Assembly (NCBI GenBank): GCA_013001295.1
Contig: JABDMW010000015.1
Coordinates: 62,001-126,000 of the forward strand
Source: Hyphomonadaceae bacterium
GTDB taxonomy: Bacteria > Pseudomonadota > Alphaproteobacteria > Caulobacterales > Maricaulaceae
DNA length: 64,000 bases
Reading direction: 5' to 3'
The notes below the pieces were generated by a model. That model was not told where the DNA came from and did not search any database. It was given only the letters and a program-made list of their open reading frames with translations. The position numbers and the translations under genes are program-made. This document shows positions 63,183 through 64,000 of the stretch, in pieces. Position 1 is the first letter of the stretch. Each line of letters starts with the position of its first letter.

Positions 63183-64000
63183 ATGAGCGCTAATCCGTTT
63201 GAGACCGTAAAAGAAAAAGTAGCCCTTTCGCCCGTCGTTGCGGATGAAGTTAAAACATCTACCTGCTATATGTGCGCCTGCCGATGCGGGATCAAAGTCC
63301 ATCTGAAGAACAATCAAATTCGCTATATTGAAGGCAATCCGGATCATCCGGTTAATAAAGGTGTTTTGTGCGCTAAAGGCTCTTCCGGTATTATGCACCA
63401 GAATGCCCCGGCGAAACTGACTAAACCACTCTTGCGAGTTGGAGAACGGGGCTCCGGTGAGTTTAAAGAGATCGAATGGGATGAGGCGATGGATCTGGCT
63501 ACGGAATGGCTGGGTGAGGCCCGTGCCAAGGATCCGGGTAAACTGGCCTTCTTTACCGGTCGCGATCAAAGCCAGTCCCTGACAGGCTGGTGGGCGCAGC
63601 AATACGGCACGCATAATTTCGCAGCCCATGGCGGATTCTGCTCTGTCAATATGGCCGCTGGCGGTTTGTATACACTGGGCGGTGCGTTCTGGGAGTTTGG
63701 CGATCCAGACTTTGACCGCACCAAATATTTTATGATGCTTGGCGTGGCCGATGATCATGACAGCAACCCAATCAAGATCGGGCTGGGTAAGATGAAGACT
63801 CGCGGTGACGGGAAGTTCGTCGTCGTCAATCCGTCGCGTAACGGCTATAACGCGATCGCAGATGAATGGTTGGGGATCCGACCCGGGACTGACGGCTTAT
63901 TCGTATTCGCCATTATCCATGAACTGCTCAAAGCTGAAAAAGTCGACTTCCCTTCTCTGGCCCGCTATTCAAATGCACCGTGGTTGGTCATTGATGAGCC
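63183..64000 (+). CDS. soeA: Sulfite:quinone dehydrogenase SoeA, N-terminal part
   Basis: The 272 codons to the window end are open and encode the start of a DMSO-reductase-family molybdoenzyme. The [4Fe-4S] motif is C28-xx-C31-xxx-C35-x27-C63 (CYMCACRCG, then GVLCAKG). The following stretch (NKGVLCAKGSSGIMHQN, GRDQSQSLTG, GGFCSVNMAAGG) closely follows SoeA of Allochromatium as I recall it. SoeA is the catalytic, cytoplasm-facing subunit that oxidises sulfite to sulfate with electrons going through SoeB and SoeC to quinone. The full protein is about 950 residues; soeB and soeC would be expected beyond the window. Confidence 0.9.
   Translation, partial: MSANPFETVKEKVALSPVVADEVKTSTCYMCACRCGIKVHLKNNQIRYIEGNPDHPVNKGVLCAKGSSGIMHQNAPAKLTKPLLRVGERGSGEFKEIEWDEAMDLATEWLGEARAKDPGKLAFFTGRDQSQSLTGWWAQQYGTHNFAAHGGFCSVNMAAGGLYTLGGAFWEFGDPDFDRTKYFMMLGVADDHDSNPIKIGLGKMKTRGDGKFVVVNPSRNGYNAIADEWLGIRPGTDGLFVFAIIHELLKAEKVDFPSLARYSNAPWLVIDE

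Noticed and set aside
63126-63758. 210-codon open frame on the minus strand over the soeA start
   Set aside because: It lies antisense to a molybdoenzyme with clear motifs, and its sequence has no fold or family character.

Overview
The window looks like chromosomal DNA of a free-living, probably marine, alphaproteobacterium of moderate GC. Evidence is the overall gene set: an Atm1-type ABC exporter, a Coq4-like protein, a TadG-like vWA protein, winged-helix/TPR regulators, and above all an sHdr sulfur-oxidation island laid out much like that of Hyphomicrobium. The lineage below class level cannot be fixed from the sequence. No rRNA, tRNA, insertion sequence, integrase or CRISPR array was seen.

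Region 1-11.8 kb holds envelope and housekeeping functions: a truncated lipoprotein gene, a TPR protein, a cold-shock protein with a long leader, a TadG-like von Willebrand protein, a penicillin-acylase-like lipoprotein coupled to a patatin, a PilZ protein, a lipoprotein resembling the T6SS amidase effector Tae4 facing a DUF1287 protein, an amidase-signature lipoprotein, an EamA transporter and a DUF188 protein. Region 11.8-13.3 kb contains three terminator-ended, apparently non-coding transcription units, two of which share a core and look like paralogous small RNAs.

Region 13.3-26.4 kb has a GIY-YIG-like protein, the Atm1-type exporter, two tandem winged-helix/TM/TPR paralogues, a bestrophin-like channel, a GIN-domain protein, and a Baeyer-Villiger monooxygenase/SDR/Coq4-like operon. 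Region 26.5-31.2 kb is a tightly coupled operon of a GltD-like FAD/ferredoxin protein with 2-oxoacid:ferredoxin oxidoreductase alpha and beta subunits. Region 31-43 kb includes a MATE exporter preceded by a candidate leader-peptide attenuator, a CitE-like lyase, TesB, HMG-CoA reductase and a hybrid histidine kinase.

Region 43.3-64 kb is a sulfur-oxidation island. A rhodanese lies at its edge. On the minus strand, reading down from 58.2 kb, come an HDAC-family deacylase, two radical-SAM LipS proteins, the sLplA-type lipoate ligase, a class-I amidotransferase-fold protein without its nucleophile, DsrE3C, HdrC1, HdrB1, HdrA, a conserved protein, HdrC2, HdrB2, a second conserved protein, the lipoate-binding protein LbpA and an ArsR-family repressor. 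On the plus strand are DsrE3A, TusA, a FadL-like porin, an SLC13 permease, a double UspA protein and the start of soeA, which runs off the window. From established knowledge of these families, TusA/DsrE3 proteins pass sulfane sulfur to sHdr, which oxidises it in the cytoplasm to sulfite using lipoylated LbpA. The LipS/sLplA proteins make the lipoyl group, and SoeABC oxidises sulfite to sulfate at the quinone pool. Less-described parts of the island are the amidotransferase pseudoenzyme, the HDAC homologue and a recurrent CTAATR-type promoter motif.
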